Source: an uncultured Prevotellaceae bacterium (GTDB taxonomy: Bacteria; Bacteroidota; Bacteroidia; Bacteroidales; Bacteroidaceae). Taken from it: a stretch of 64,000 nt of DNA. The notes under the pieces were generated by a model. The model was not told the origin of the DNA. It saw only the letters and a list, made by a program, of their open reading frames with translations, and did not search any database. How positions within the stretch are numbered: the first letter of the stretch is position 1; the number at the start of each line of letters is the position of its first letter. The position numbers and the translations under genes were made by a program. The stretch lies in the NCBI GenBank assembly GCA_902769705.1, contig CACXPX010000009.1:1-64000 (forward strand), in the 5' to 3' direction. Positions 43,347 to 52,777 of this stretch are shown here, piece after piece.

Positions 43347-44471
43347 ATGGCACAAGAGAATCCGCAATACACATTATTCGAATGGTTAAGGTTTCCTTTG
43401 ATTGTTGGAGTTGTATTCATTCACTGCGTAGGTGGGCCGATTGATGTTGAGTCTATCAACTTCTCACATCTGTCGGGAACGGATTGGTACGACCTTATTC
43501 GCATAGCCTTTTCCAATGTTCTTCCCCGTGTTTGCGTTCCTTTGTTCTTTTTCATTTCCGGCTACCTTTTCTACACTCGGCTGTCCCAATGGGATTGGCA
43601 AGTGTATGCTGAGAAACTTAAAAAACGGGCAAAAACCATTCTCGTGCCTTACCTGCTTTGGATTACGATTGCCATCGCATATCAATGCTCCATTTTGATG
43701 GTGAAGGAAGGATGGCCGGCAGTGAGCTCGTTTTTTGCGGAGCATGGTTATTGGCATTTGTATTGGGATTGTTACGAGTTAGACCCCGTGAAACTAAGTT
43801 GGACAGGTATGGAGGTTCACTCCTCCACCCCCTTTCATTACGCTTTGTGGTTTTTGCGCGACTTGATGATTATGATGTTGTTCACCCCATGCTTTCATAT
43901 CTTGTTCAAACGACTCAAAATTTGGGGATTGTTGCTTTTAGCGGTCAATTATGTTTCAAACATTGGAGCCTTCCTGCCAGAACTACTTCCCACACCACTG
44001 CTTTTCTATGGTGCAGGCGTCTATTTCCAAATGAAGAACTGGGATTTGACACAATGTTTCAAGCGATGCGAATGGCTTATACATTGCATATCATTCCTAT
44101 TATTCGCAATATGCTTACGCTACAATAGTTTTTATACTGAAACGGGAAATCTGTTTTTTCCTTTCTTTGTAATGGCGGGAAGCATGTCAGTCATCTGCAT
44201 TGCAACACGTTGCATCAGACACAACATTTTAAACTCCACCTTCATTCCACTATCCAAATACTCGTTTTTCATTTATTTGTCTCATTGTGTCATGATTCTG
44301 CCTGTTGTGCTCGCATTCATCGCAAAGATTGTGAAACCTTCCAATCCTTATGCCATGATTGCCTGCTATTTCATGGCACCAATTCTGACTATCAGCATTT
44401 GTCTGCTCTTGGCCATTGGAATCAAACGCACAATGCCAAGACTATACAATATTTTAACAGGTGGGCGCTAA
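43347..44471 (+). CDS. Acyltransferase 3 family membrane protein
   Basis: 374-aa integral membrane acyltransferase with about ten helices; members O-acetylate sugars of surface polysaccharides. Seen are FEWLRFPLIVGVVFIHC with the catalytic His, RVCVPLFFFISGYLFY, YALWFLRDLMIMMLFTP and LSKYSFFIYLSHCVMI near the end. It converges with the glycosyltransferase gene at 44497. The start is set at MAQENPQYTLFEW because the promoter box lies 35 bp upstream. Modification of the polymer made by the neighbouring cluster is inferred. Confidence 0.9.
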   Translation: MAQENPQYTLFEWLRFPLIVGVVFIHCVGGPIDVESINFSHLSGTDWYDLIRIAFSNVLPRVCVPLFFFISGYLFYTRLSQWDWQVYAEKLKKRAKTILVPYLLWITIAIAYQCSILMVKEGWPAVSSFFAEHGYWHLYWDCYELDPVKLSWTGMEVHSSTPFHYALWFLRDLMIMMLFTPCFHILFKRLKIWGLLLLAVNYVSNIGAFLPELLPTPLLFYGAGVYFQMKNWDLTQCFKRCEWLIHCISFLLFAICLRYNSFYTETGNLFFPFFVMAGSMSVICIATRCIRHNILNSTFIPLSKYSFFIYLSHCVMILPVVLAFIAKIVKPSNPYAMIACYFMAPILTISICLLLAIGIKRTMPRLYNILTGGR

Positions 44472-44496
44472 TGCTCTCCCACTATTCCTTCACTCT

Positions 44497-45654
44497 CTAT
44501 ATCGAGAGTATTTGGTCCACCAGTTTATGCAAATCTTCCTGCTGACGTTGGCGTATCTTTCCCACCTGGCGCTCAATCTCTGATTTCCTAATGTCACGAT
44601 TCTCGATGACCAGCCTCAACGCACGATACAAATCTGCAGGATAAAATGGAGAGAAATACACACCAGCTTCTCCTAACACCTCAGGGATGCTTGTGACATT
44701 TGAAGCAACAACAGGGGTTCCATGCTTGATGGCCTCAATGGGAGGATAGCCAAATCCTTCAAAATAGGAAGCGAAAACCAAAGCGTAGGCATGATGATAG
44801 GCTTGTTCAAGATCAGATTCGGACAAGAAAGGAATGTCAATATGGCGCTGATGAGTGGAATGGCCATATTTCAATGTCAGGACATAGAGGTCAGGATACT
44901 CTTCTGCGAGTCTGTTGAACACTTTCAAAAGCGTTTGCGGATTCTTGAAAAGACGATTCGCAGCTATCATCAGCAAATACTTCTTCCCATCCTGCACAAG
45001 CATTCTCAATTGAGTGTTTTCAATTGTTTCATCCATACGTGCAGCCTTGTCTGGGGAATAACAGACATGAATAGGCTTCTTTATCTCAGGGAAATAATAT
45101 TGGAGAGCCGTTTTGGAATAATCGGACACCGTATAAGCCAACGTGTTTGATGCGGCATAAAGGGGCATTATCCGCTTATACGATTGCAAAGATTTTGCTC
45201 TTGCCCTACCTATTGCCACATTGACAATTCGTTTAAAGTAATGCCACTTCGTCTCGGCTTTTGAATCATGAATCGTCAAATCCACAAGATTGTCACCACT
45301 TTCCAAATTGTATAGGTCATGAATGAACATGATGGTTTTGCATTGAATGCCCGACAAATCATATTTTGCATAAAACTGGCCAATAGCAATGAAAAAGACA
45401 TCTATCTTGTGCTGCGTTATCAATGAAGACAATGTGGCACTAGACACATCAAACAACTGGACGTCATTCTCTTGTGCAAATTGCTCATAGTCGTATTGCT
45501 GACCTATTGGGACACTTTTATCGCAAACGGCAAACAATGTATGTTCGCCTGTCTTCTTACGAAAAACCTCATCGTAAACCGCTTTGGCAAAACTTGCTGC
45601 ACCACCTACTCCACCATTATGCTGAAAGGGAATAAAATCCAATAGTATATTCAT
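44497..45654 (-). CDS. Family 4 glycosyltransferase
   Basis: 385-aa GT-B fold retaining glycosyltransferase. N-terminal domain begins MNILLDFIPFQHNGGVGGAA with the glycine-rich acceptor loop; the C-terminal donor-binding domain has YLLMIAANRLFKNPQTLL and the Ex7E motif in FEGFGYPPIEAIKHGTPVV. It is the last gene of a minus-strand operon and overlaps the upstream polymerase gene by ATGA. Confidence 0.93.
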   Translation of the reverse strand: MNILLDFIPFQHNGGVGGAASFAKAVYDEVFRKKTGEHTLFAVCDKSVPIGQQYDYEQFAQENDVQLFDVSSATLSSLITQHKIDVFFIAIGQFYAKYDLSGIQCKTIMFIHDLYNLESGDNLVDLTIHDSKAETKWHYFKRIVNVAIGRARAKSLQSYKRIMPLYAASNTLAYTVSDYSKTALQYYFPEIKKPIHVCYSPDKAARMDETIENTQLRMLVQDGKKYLLMIAANRLFKNPQTLLKVFNRLAEEYPDLYVLTLKYGHSTHQRHIDIPFLSESDLEQAYHHAYALVFASYFEGFGYPPIEAIKHGTPVVASNVTSIPEVLGEAGVYFSPFYPADLYRALRLVIENRDIRKSEIERQVGKIRQRQQEDLHKLVDQILSI

Positions 45655-46904
45655 GATACCTCCTCCTCGTTCTCCTCATTTGACTGTTCCATATCTTTTT
45701 CATCAACCTGATACGCTGTGCAATAGAAAGGTATGAAACGACAAAACCACAGAATAAAACCATCGGCAGCAAAAACCAAAGCTGCCAAGAATAATGCAGA
45801 TAGCATAGCACGCTTGTTGGGGGCTTTATAAAAAGCCGACACATAAAAAAACACCAGCAATGCCAGCCCTACAAGTCCATATGTATAGATAAAGACCTTA
45901 TAGCCAGAGTCGCCAAACTCATTCTCTTTCTCACGCCCGAAGAAGATGTCAGAAGAGTTCCAGAAGTTCTCGTAATCAGCATCGAAATTAGTACTGACAC
46001 GATTGTTGCCTGCCATTTCTCCATCCTCCACTTCCAAACGCAAAAGTATCAGATCGTGAACCAAGTTGTCTCCATTATTATAAAAAAAAGCACCAACAAC
46101 AAATGCGACAAGGAATGAGATGGAAAGAATCAATTTGAGAAACAACCTCTTACCACGAATCCACAAGTTGGTAAAAATGATGGCAACCAAATAAATATAT
46201 CCTGCCAATGAGAACGAAATGAGCAAAGCTATCAAGAGAATGATGCAATACCATTTGCGCCAATTGCCACGCTGGGTTTGCAACAACAAGGCCGCAGCAC
46301 TACCCATATATGCAGGTTCAGGAAATACCGCTTGAAATCGAGGAAAGAAAGCAAACAACTGTCGGTCGTCAATAAGAAACCAATAATAGTTGGTAAAAGA
46401 ATAGAAATCATCTCCATATTCCAGATTGCTTCCCGGAAGTGGGAATCCCAATAAATAGAGAAAGAAAAATGTGATGGAGCCTATCAACAAGACAGCCATC
46501 GTCTTTGCCAGCATTCGTGATACTTTCTGAAGGCAAACGGGGTCGTAACGGAACAATGCAAAAAACACCAACGCATTGAATAACGTTGAAATGTAGGCGT
46601 TGAAATTCGAACTATTGTTGACAACTTGATAGTATGCCAATAATAAATATGCCAATATTGGGAGGACAAAATCCTTTCTGACAAAGCATGGACGGGTAAT
46701 GTCTTTTGACAGAAACATGGCAGGGATGATAAATACACATGCTATTACCGACATATATGAGGAGATGGGCCAGAGAAACCATGTTTGCATCGAGGTGAAA
46801 TAAACGATCAACACACCGACAAAGAACAACATCTGAGCCAGCCACCGCTTATCCAGCAGGAACAGGTCCTCTACTTTTATTCTGGTGTTGATTTTCAACT
46901 TCAT
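45651..46904 (-). CDS. Wzy-like polysaccharide polymerase (membrane protein)
   Basis: 417-aa protein with about 11-12 membrane segments and one large extracytoplasmic loop (about residues 275-330). Sequence conservation in this class is low; the call rests on topology, size and position between a flippase and a glycosyltransferase, joined to both by 4-bp overlaps. Loop residues GNNRVSTNFDADYENFWNSS and the later GYKVFIYTYGLVG fit O-antigen ligase/polymerase proteins. It would link repeat units on undecaprenyl pyrophosphate in the periplasm. The tail is strongly acidic. Confidence 0.75.
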   Translation of the reverse strand: MKLKINTRIKVEDLFLLDKRWLAQMLFFVGVLIVYFTSMQTWFLWPISSYMSVIACVFIIPAMFLSKDITRPCFVRKDFVLPILAYLLLAYYQVVNNSSNFNAYISTLFNALVFFALFRYDPVCLQKVSRMLAKTMAVLLIGSITFFFLYLLGFPLPGSNLEYGDDFYSFTNYYWFLIDDRQLFAFFPRFQAVFPEPAYMGSAAALLLQTQRGNWRKWYCIILLIALLISFSLAGYIYLVAIIFTNLWIRGKRLFLKLILSISFLVAFVVGAFFYNNGDNLVHDLILLRLEVEDGEMAGNNRVSTNFDADYENFWNSSDIFFGREKENEFGDSGYKVFIYTYGLVGLALLVFFYVSAFYKAPNKRAMLSALFLAALVFAADGFILWFCRFIPFYCTAYQVDEKDMEQSNEENEEEVS

Positions 46905-48424
46905 CTCTCTCTTCTCCCCTTGATAAAGTTCTCAACATATTGACGTTCACTCTTGCTCAAGCAGAAAAACCACATGGCAAGAACACCGATAAGCATCCCG
47001 AAGCATACCACAACGAGGAAACCATATTGCATATTAACAAATCGGGATATCAACAGGCTTCCACTTGTTACAACAACAAATAATGGCACCAATGGCAGAA
47101 GCACATCTCTGGCATATTTCTTCATATCAAGACCCACCAAATAATTCATGAAAGGAATCCGGAAAAAGGCCATGATTAATTCTATAGCAACATATATAAC
47201 CATTACATAACTGACCGAACCTCCCAAAGCGAGGGCAGCTATGGAAAATGGTATATACATTATTTTGGGAGTGCTCATGATGATGGTGTACCATTTGATT
47301 TTCCCAGTTGCCTGATTGGCTGCATGAAGTCCCAATGTGAGTTGATCCACCAAAAAGGCAATAAGCAAACCATTGCAGAACAAACTGGTGTATTCTGGCA
47401 CCTCCTTCAACCAAAATGAGAGAATAGAATCCATCTCAACCATAAGCGGAATAGCAACAATCATCATCAAAGCTGTAGAAAACTTGCTTTCCTTACCCGC
47501 TAAGTTCAGCATCTCATCCCTATTACCTTTGCCTTCCTGTTTCATCAGTTGAGGATTCATGGCATTCAGAACCGATGTGGAAACAAATCTCACTGCACCA
47601 TACACTTGCATGCCAACTCCATAAGCGGCATTCATGGCTGTTCCGAAGAACTTGTTAAGGACTATGGAAGTGCCTTGTGTCTGACAAATGGAAGCAACCA
47701 TACTGTATGTTGTCCACCCTGCAAACGACAGCAATTGACGTACGCATTCTTTATCTCTTTGCCTCCATCCAAGAAGCCCAACTCGGCTCTCTGGATAACA
47801 AATCAATACATAAATAGCAAATGCGAGAAAATTGGCTATAAGAATGATTGCCATTCCAGTTGAATAAGCTATTAATTTGTCTGTATGAACTATTGCCAAG
47901 CATAAAGCCAACAATAGTTTCAAGAAGCCATCCACTATCTCAACAATAGAAATATAAACAATATTCTCGTGAGTGACTAGCAAAGCCTTGAATGGGGAGG
48001 ATACTATGGAAAAGAACAACATGCCAGCCATTAAGAAGTAAACAATCCCCGCTGCATGTCGCCGATTTGGTTCAATATCAAGATAATGATTAATGAGCAA
48101 ATCTTCGAGCAATATCAATAGAGCGAAGAATACCACACCCATTACGATATGAATGAGAAGACTGTTGCCGAATAGTTTCTTCACATAATCATAGTCACCT
48201 TTACCTATATAAACAGACAAATAACGTTGGGTGGTTACGATAAATGCATTCGTAAGATAACCCAAAATACCTGTAATACCCAAAACCAAAACATAAATAC
48301 CATAATCATTCACGTTCAATATATCCAAGACCAACCGTGTGGAATAAAGAGAAAAGCCAATGTTGACAATGGCTTTTATATATTGAGCAGTGGTATTTAC
48401 TATGATTCGCTTAACAGGTTCCAT
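46901..48424 (-). CDS. Wzx-like polysaccharide flippase (MOP superfamily)
   Basis: 507-aa membrane protein with about 14 predicted helices, matching the MATE/PST group that moves lipid-linked repeat units across the inner membrane. The N-terminal segment NTTAQYIKAIVNIGFSLYSTRLVLDIL and NDYGIYVLVLGITGILGYL are typical. It lies between the Wzz-like and Wzy-like genes, overlapping the latter by 4 bp. Confidence 0.9.
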   Translation of the reverse strand: MEPVKRIIVNTTAQYIKAIVNIGFSLYSTRLVLDILNVNDYGIYVLVLGITGILGYLTNAFIVTTQRYLSVYIGKGDYDYVKKLFGNSLLIHIVMGVVFFALLILLEDLLINHYLDIEPNRRHAAGIVYFLMAGMLFFSIVSSPFKALLVTHENIVYISIVEIVDGFLKLLLALCLAIVHTDKLIAYSTGMAIILIANFLAFAIYVLICYPESRVGLLGWRQRDKECVRQLLSFAGWTTYSMVASICQTQGTSIVLNKFFGTAMNAAYGVGMQVYGAVRFVSTSVLNAMNPQLMKQEGKGNRDEMLNLAGKESKFSTALMMIVAIPLMVEMDSILSFWLKEVPEYTSLFCNGLLIAFLVDQLTLGLHAANQATGKIKWYTIIMSTPKIMYIPFSIAALALGGSVSYVMVIYVAIELIMAFFRIPFMNYLVGLDMKKYARDVLLPLVPLFVVVTSGSLLISRFVNMQYGFLVVVCFGMLIGVLAMWFFCLSKSERQYVENFIKGRRER

Positions 48425-48439
48425 ATAAAGGAGGGCTGA

Positions 48440-49501
48440 CTATGCTTGTTTCATCATTGCCTTCAAGTCTTCTTTAAGAATATAGGCGATCGTTCCTAGG
48501 AATGTAAGGAACAACATGCCAAGCACAAACAGCATACGCTTGGGGCCTGCAGGTTTTATTGGAACATTGGCACCCTTCAGCAATGTGAAAGCGGGTGTGC
48601 GTTCCTGCACTTTGGCTTTGGCTTGTTGCAACTGAGTGCTCAACACGCTATAGGTGTTGAACTTCAACTGCATGTCGTTTTCCAAGTCATCCTGTTTAGA
48701 ACGGAAACTCTGCAACACGACATCTGTATTGGCGTCAGAATAACTACCATAGAGTTGGCGCGCCCGTTCATAGTCGTGTTTGGCCTCAGCTGCAAGTTTC
48801 TTATAATACTCCAAATCCACACGAGCCTTATTAGTGCGGTAATCTGTGATAAAAGCTTGCAGTTGGCTTCTAACCGAATCGGCAATGGTTTTGCAAATCA
48901 AACGGTCCTGATCTTTTATTGTCGCCGTTATCACCCCAGTTTTCTTATCTACATCCAGTGTTATTTTTCTCTTTATGGCTTCCACCACATCGTCTTCAGT
49001 TTTGGGAAGGACATAAGGGTTGAACTGTCCATCGCCAGAAACAACTGTTTGTTCCTTCTTCTTGGGCATCAGGTCTCTGAGCCATTGCGTGACATAAGCC
49101 CACCACGGATGTTGTTGATGATAAAGCAAATAATCATGGTAGTTTACCTTAATTTCACCATCGGCACTTTCAACCTTGAAATCAAAAAACTTCGTTACAA
49201 ATCCATTGTCTTCCATCAAGTCGGGATAGAGCATGGGGGAAATGGCATCAGTTGATTGCATTGCCGAAAGGTCGAAGCCAAACGTTGAAGCTATTGAGCC
49301 CAACGTACCACCCGACATAGGATTTTCCACCTCGGGCGCCAGTTTTATATCGGTAATATAATAACGGGGGATGCAGATGATATACAACGACGAGAGCACA
49401 AATGCAACAGGTAGTGTTATCAAAAAGAGACGCTTGCGGGCACTTACCTTTTTGAATATCTGCACCAAGTCAATATAATCGTTTTTCCTTTTTTCTTCCA
49501 T
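48440..49501 (-). CDS. Wzz-like chain-length determinant protein
   Basis: 353 aa with membrane helices at both ends (about 30-50 and 320-342) around a large periplasmic, partly coiled-coil domain, the topology of polysaccharide co-polymerases. The proline-glycine motif before the second helix is present as NVPIKPAGPKRMLF. There is no tyrosine-kinase domain fused. It controls polymer length with Wzy and the export channel. 15 bp separate it from the flippase gene and 65 bp from the export protein. Confidence 0.92.
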   Translation of the reverse strand: MEEKRKNDYIDLVQIFKKVSARKRLFLITLPVAFVLSSLYIICIPRYYITDIKLAPEVENPMSGGTLGSIASTFGFDLSAMQSTDAISPMLYPDLMEDNGFVTKFFDFKVESADGEIKVNYHDYLLYHQQHPWWAYVTQWLRDLMPKKKEQTVVSGDGQFNPYVLPKTEDDVVEAIKRKITLDVDKKTGVITATIKDQDRLICKTIADSVRSQLQAFITDYRTNKARVDLEYYKKLAAEAKHDYERARQLYGSYSDANTDVVLQSFRSKQDDLENDMQLKFNTYSVLSTQLQQAKAKVQERTPAFTLLKGANVPIKPAGPKRMLFVLGMLFLTFLGTIAYILKEDLKAMMKQA

Positions 49502-49566
49502 TTCTAACTTTAAGCTTTGCTATTCCCTTCGGCTTGCAACCGTTGGTTCGTCTTCAATTATTCACC

Positions 49567-52080
49567 CTACTTCAGGATATTGGCCAACGTTGCCAACATG
49601 GTAGCAATACTAGCCACCGAAGTTCCAAGCGTCAACCATTCGGTTAGCTTCATTGTCGCCGACTTCGGCTTACTGGGCACAACAATCTCACATCCAGGCC
49701 TTATCTTGGCGTTGTGTCCCACTTGAGCTACCGTTCCGTTCATATATATAATATAGGTGTTTCTTTTCTTGGCACGCTCACCCCATCCACCAGCTTGGTC
49801 GATATAATACTTGGCTCGTTTTCCTTTTTCATACGACACCGTATTGGGGAACATCACATCACCACTAATCTTCACAGTTCCATTATATTCGGGTACAATT
49901 ACACGGTCGCCCTCACGCAACACCAAGTCGGCATCGCTGCCAGGATTGGCAATAGCCTTATCGAGCTCAATACCCACATAATAAGTATCACCCAAATCCA
50001 GCTTGCTGACGTCCACCGAGTCTTTTCCACTATCCTGGGCGCGGGCAAGTTTCAATACGGTTTGCATACGCATGCGTTCATCTGTCGTGATTCGTCTTTC
50101 CACGCGAGCACCTGCCACGTATGCCAAATCGGTCACACCACCAGCGCGTTTGATGACCTCACTCAAACGTTCGTTCTTCGTCGTTAAGGTGTAGGTTCCA
50201 GCAAACATCACCTGACCTTCCACCGTTATGTTCTGTTGTCGGCTATAGCCCGGACTCTTACGGATATACACCTCATCGTATGGCATCAGCGTAAATCCTG
50301 GTTCGCCGTCAATCACAAAACCGTCTTTCAAGGCAAAGGTATAAACGCGGGAAATCAAGCTGTCGATGTCTAATGCCTTGGGATTGGTCACACGACGCGA
50401 GACATCCACCTTCATCACCGATGCAGTCTCTTTCAATCCACCTGCCTGTAATACGAAGTCCTCTAGGGTCTCGTCTTCTGCATAGATATAAGTTCCCGGA
50501 TACATCACTTCGCCATGAATGGTGATTGTCCGCTCCTCTTGCACCTCCTGCTTGGTGGGAACAAAGATGACATCCTCGTTCTGCAAAGGCACATCGGCCA
50601 CCGTCCCGTTCAAAATGCCAGCCAAATCGAGGCTGATTACCTTCAACGTGCGGTCGGGCTTCATTCGGTGCATGACTGCACGATTCAAGAACGCTTGTTC
50701 GGTCACACCATCTGCATGTTCAATCAGAGAACGTACGGTCGTTATATCGCCACCCACCTGATACTTGTCAGGACGGAAGACGGCACCACGCACCTCAACC
50801 ATATTCTCATAGCGTGTCAATGTGGAATCCACCGTCACCGAGTCACCATCAGCCATTCGGAAGGAAGCCATATCAAATTCATCGACATCGAACACCGAGA
50901 TGGCACGACCGTTCTTTCGTATCACTTTCACCGATTTTTTATAGGCGTCGCCCGTGAATCCGCCCGAGTACTTCATCAGCGAGTTCAAGCTCTCATTCGC
51001 TTTCATCTCGTAAAACATCGGACGTTTCACCTTTCCAACAATATTGACCAAGCAGTCATAAGGATCTACCACGATGACGTCATTGTCCACCAAACGGACG
51101 TTGCCTTTCAAGTTTCCGTTCAAGATATAGTCGTAGACGTCGACCACCGAAAGCAGTTTTCCGCCGCGATACACCTTAATGTTACGCAACGTACCAATAT
51201 CGCTGATACCTCCAGCCATATAAAGAGCGTTGAATGCTGTGGAGAAAGCCGAAAGCGTATAGGTACCAGGCGTTGTAACCTCACCCAGTACGTTCACTAT
51301 CACCGTCTTTGTCTGTCCCACCGTCAACTTCACTCGGCTGCTGCTATAGCGGGGACCTAGCACGGAACGCAACCGAGCGTTGGCTGCCGAAACAGACAAT
51401 CCAGCCAGTTGAACCGGCCCTATCCCTTCGATGACCACATCACCATCAGGAGAAATCGTCTCGTTGATGCTCTTCTGAGATGCGCCATAAATGTCAATAT
51501 TCACGGCATCACCAGGTCCCAACACATAGTTTTGTGGGGTGGCGATGTTCATATTGGGCTCAAACGAAAGGTTTTCGTTGTTGAATATATCGCGACCGAA
51601 GACCTTCTTTCTGTTTTTCTCCCTCTCATTTTGCAACATCGTGAGCAATTCCAACGTGTCGGTTGGAAAGAACGTACCTGACAGTTCCGACTGCATGAGC
51701 AACAGGTTTTCCTGCTTTTCATCTTCAGTCAGCGCCCTTGTCCGTTCGCCTTCCACCATGAAGTTCTCGCTTTCATCCTTCTTTGCGTTGTTCTTGCGCA
51801 GACGGTTCTCGGCTTCAGTCACAGCTTTGTCAGCAGCCACGCCAAGACCCGACTGGTTGATTTGGCGCTGATACTTGTTTTTCACACGGCGTATCTGGTT
51901 GATGTCAACACCACGCTGCACCAATTTCGTTACAATTTGCTGTTGCGAAGTCCCGGCCTCATTCTCTTTCAGAATGAAGCTGATTACCTGTTCGTCAGTC
52001 ATCGACGATTGTGCGCTGATGCTCAAAGGGAAGAGCACGGACAGCAACACAAATATTATCCATTTTTTCATGTTCAACAT
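49567..52080 (-). CDS. SLBB-domain polysaccharide export protein (Wza-like)
   Basis: 837-aa outer-membrane-associated export protein. Signal peptide about 1-23 (ISAQ), a helical linker (about 30-150), the Poly_export motif YVLGPGDAVNIDIYG (about 185-200), then a chain of about six SLBB/beta-grasp domains, recognisable by repeats such as VNVLGEVTTPGTYTL, VEVRGAVFRPDKYQV, ITIHGEVMYPGTYIY and VTVEGQVMFAGTYTL. It ends with a hydrophobic helix (LTLGTSVASIATMLATLANI). This is longer than enterobacterial Wza (about 380 aa) but normal for Bacteroidales. First gene of the export operon. A start at M4 is equally possible. Confidence 0.92.
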   Translation of the reverse strand: MLNMKKWIIFVLLSVLFPLSISAQSSMTDEQVISFILKENEAGTSQQQIVTKLVQRGVDINQIRRVKNKYQRQINQSGLGVAADKAVTEAENRLRKNNAKKDESENFMVEGERTRALTEDEKQENLLLMQSELSGTFFPTDTLELLTMLQNEREKNRKKVFGRDIFNNENLSFEPNMNIATPQNYVLGPGDAVNIDIYGASQKSINETISPDGDVVIEGIGPVQLAGLSVSAANARLRSVLGPRYSSSRVKLTVGQTKTVIVNVLGEVTTPGTYTLSAFSTAFNALYMAGGISDIGTLRNIKVYRGGKLLSVVDVYDYILNGNLKGNVRLVDNDVIVVDPYDCLVNIVGKVKRPMFYEMKANESLNSLMKYSGGFTGDAYKKSVKVIRKNGRAISVFDVDEFDMASFRMADGDSVTVDSTLTRYENMVEVRGAVFRPDKYQVGGDITTVRSLIEHADGVTEQAFLNRAVMHRMKPDRTLKVISLDLAGILNGTVADVPLQNEDVIFVPTKQEVQEERTITIHGEVMYPGTYIYAEDETLEDFVLQAGGLKETASVMKVDVSRRVTNPKALDIDSLISRVYTFALKDGFVIDGEPGFTLMPYDEVYIRKSPGYSRQQNITVEGQVMFAGTYTLTTKNERLSEVIKRAGGVTDLAYVAGARVERRITTDERMRMQTVLKLARAQDSGKDSVDVSKLDLGDTYYVGIELDKAIANPGSDADLVLREGDRVIVPEYNGTVKISGDVMFPNTVSYEKGKRAKYYIDQAGGWGERAKKRNTYIIYMNGTVAQVGHNAKIRPGCEIVVPSKPKSATMKLTEWLTLGTSVASIATMLATLANILK

Positions 52081-52405
52081 TCAGAATAGCCCCCTCCCCG
52101 CTTATGCTTCTTCATGAAACATGCGGCTGGCAGGTGGTTAAAAAAGTTCTTCCGAGCAGCACATCATAGCTTCTCCGCACCGCTTCGATTAGATGTTCTA
52201 CCTAATTATAATAACTGATATTTTGCAAAATTGTTGCAAAGATACGCAATTTTATTTTGAATTCTGCCAACTTTCTTCGAAATGTTCTATCCACACCACC
52301 ATTTTTTGCATTTTCCACATCATTCATATCGGATTATTCAACTGCAGAAACACTACTCCATAGAAGACAAAGAATGGTATTAGAACTTCCTTATTTTGTC
52401 AAAAT
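52081..52405 (-). promoter_or_regulatory. Leader and promoter of the polysaccharide export operon
   Basis: A TATCTTTG box on the minus strand (52237-52244) is the only good promoter match, which gives an untranslated leader of about 150 nt. I see no known riboswitch or strong hairpin in it. Beyond the promoter up to 52405 nothing is recognised. Confidence 0.5.
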
Positions 52406-52769
52406 AATTCTGAATTTAAGGCCCTAAAAACGCGCATTTTTTGAAACAGGAAGAAGATTGGTGAGAAAAATGCGAAAAATCGACATTTTTTCAAATGGTT
52501 GATATTCAACGCCTTCCGTTTTCTTTACATCAAATTGGCTAACAAAAAGCATGCTTTTGCCTACTAAAAGATATGCTTTGAGCGTGTCATTAACGGCCTT
52601 TGACGTTGTCATTAGCCCCTTTTTATCGTGTCATTAGCCCTTAATGACAACGCCATTAGGGGCTAATGACAATTCTAGAGCGAAAAAAGAGAGGGTAAAA
52701 AGCGAAATAATCACTTTTTACTACATTTTTCTATTCTAGATTGAACGGAAAAGTCGACAAAAATTTGTA
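52406..52769 (+). repeat. Intergenic repeat element, copy B (leader, 6 x 22-bp array, tail)
   Basis: 364 bp between the export operon and udk. The leader (52406-52541) opens AATTCTGAATTTAAGG then CCCTAAAAACGCGC and TTTTTTGAA, and closes TTCCGTTTTCTTTACATC. Six 22-bp units start at 52542, 52564, 52586, 52608, 52630 and 52652, mostly of the GTCATTAGCCC type; the last two run partly in inverse sense (GGGGCTAATGAC). The tail (52674-52769) has CTAGATTGAA and ends ACAAAAATTTGTA. It aligns end to end with 11336-11700 apart from the array sequence. Confidence 0.85.
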
Positions 52770-52777
52770 AAATAAAA

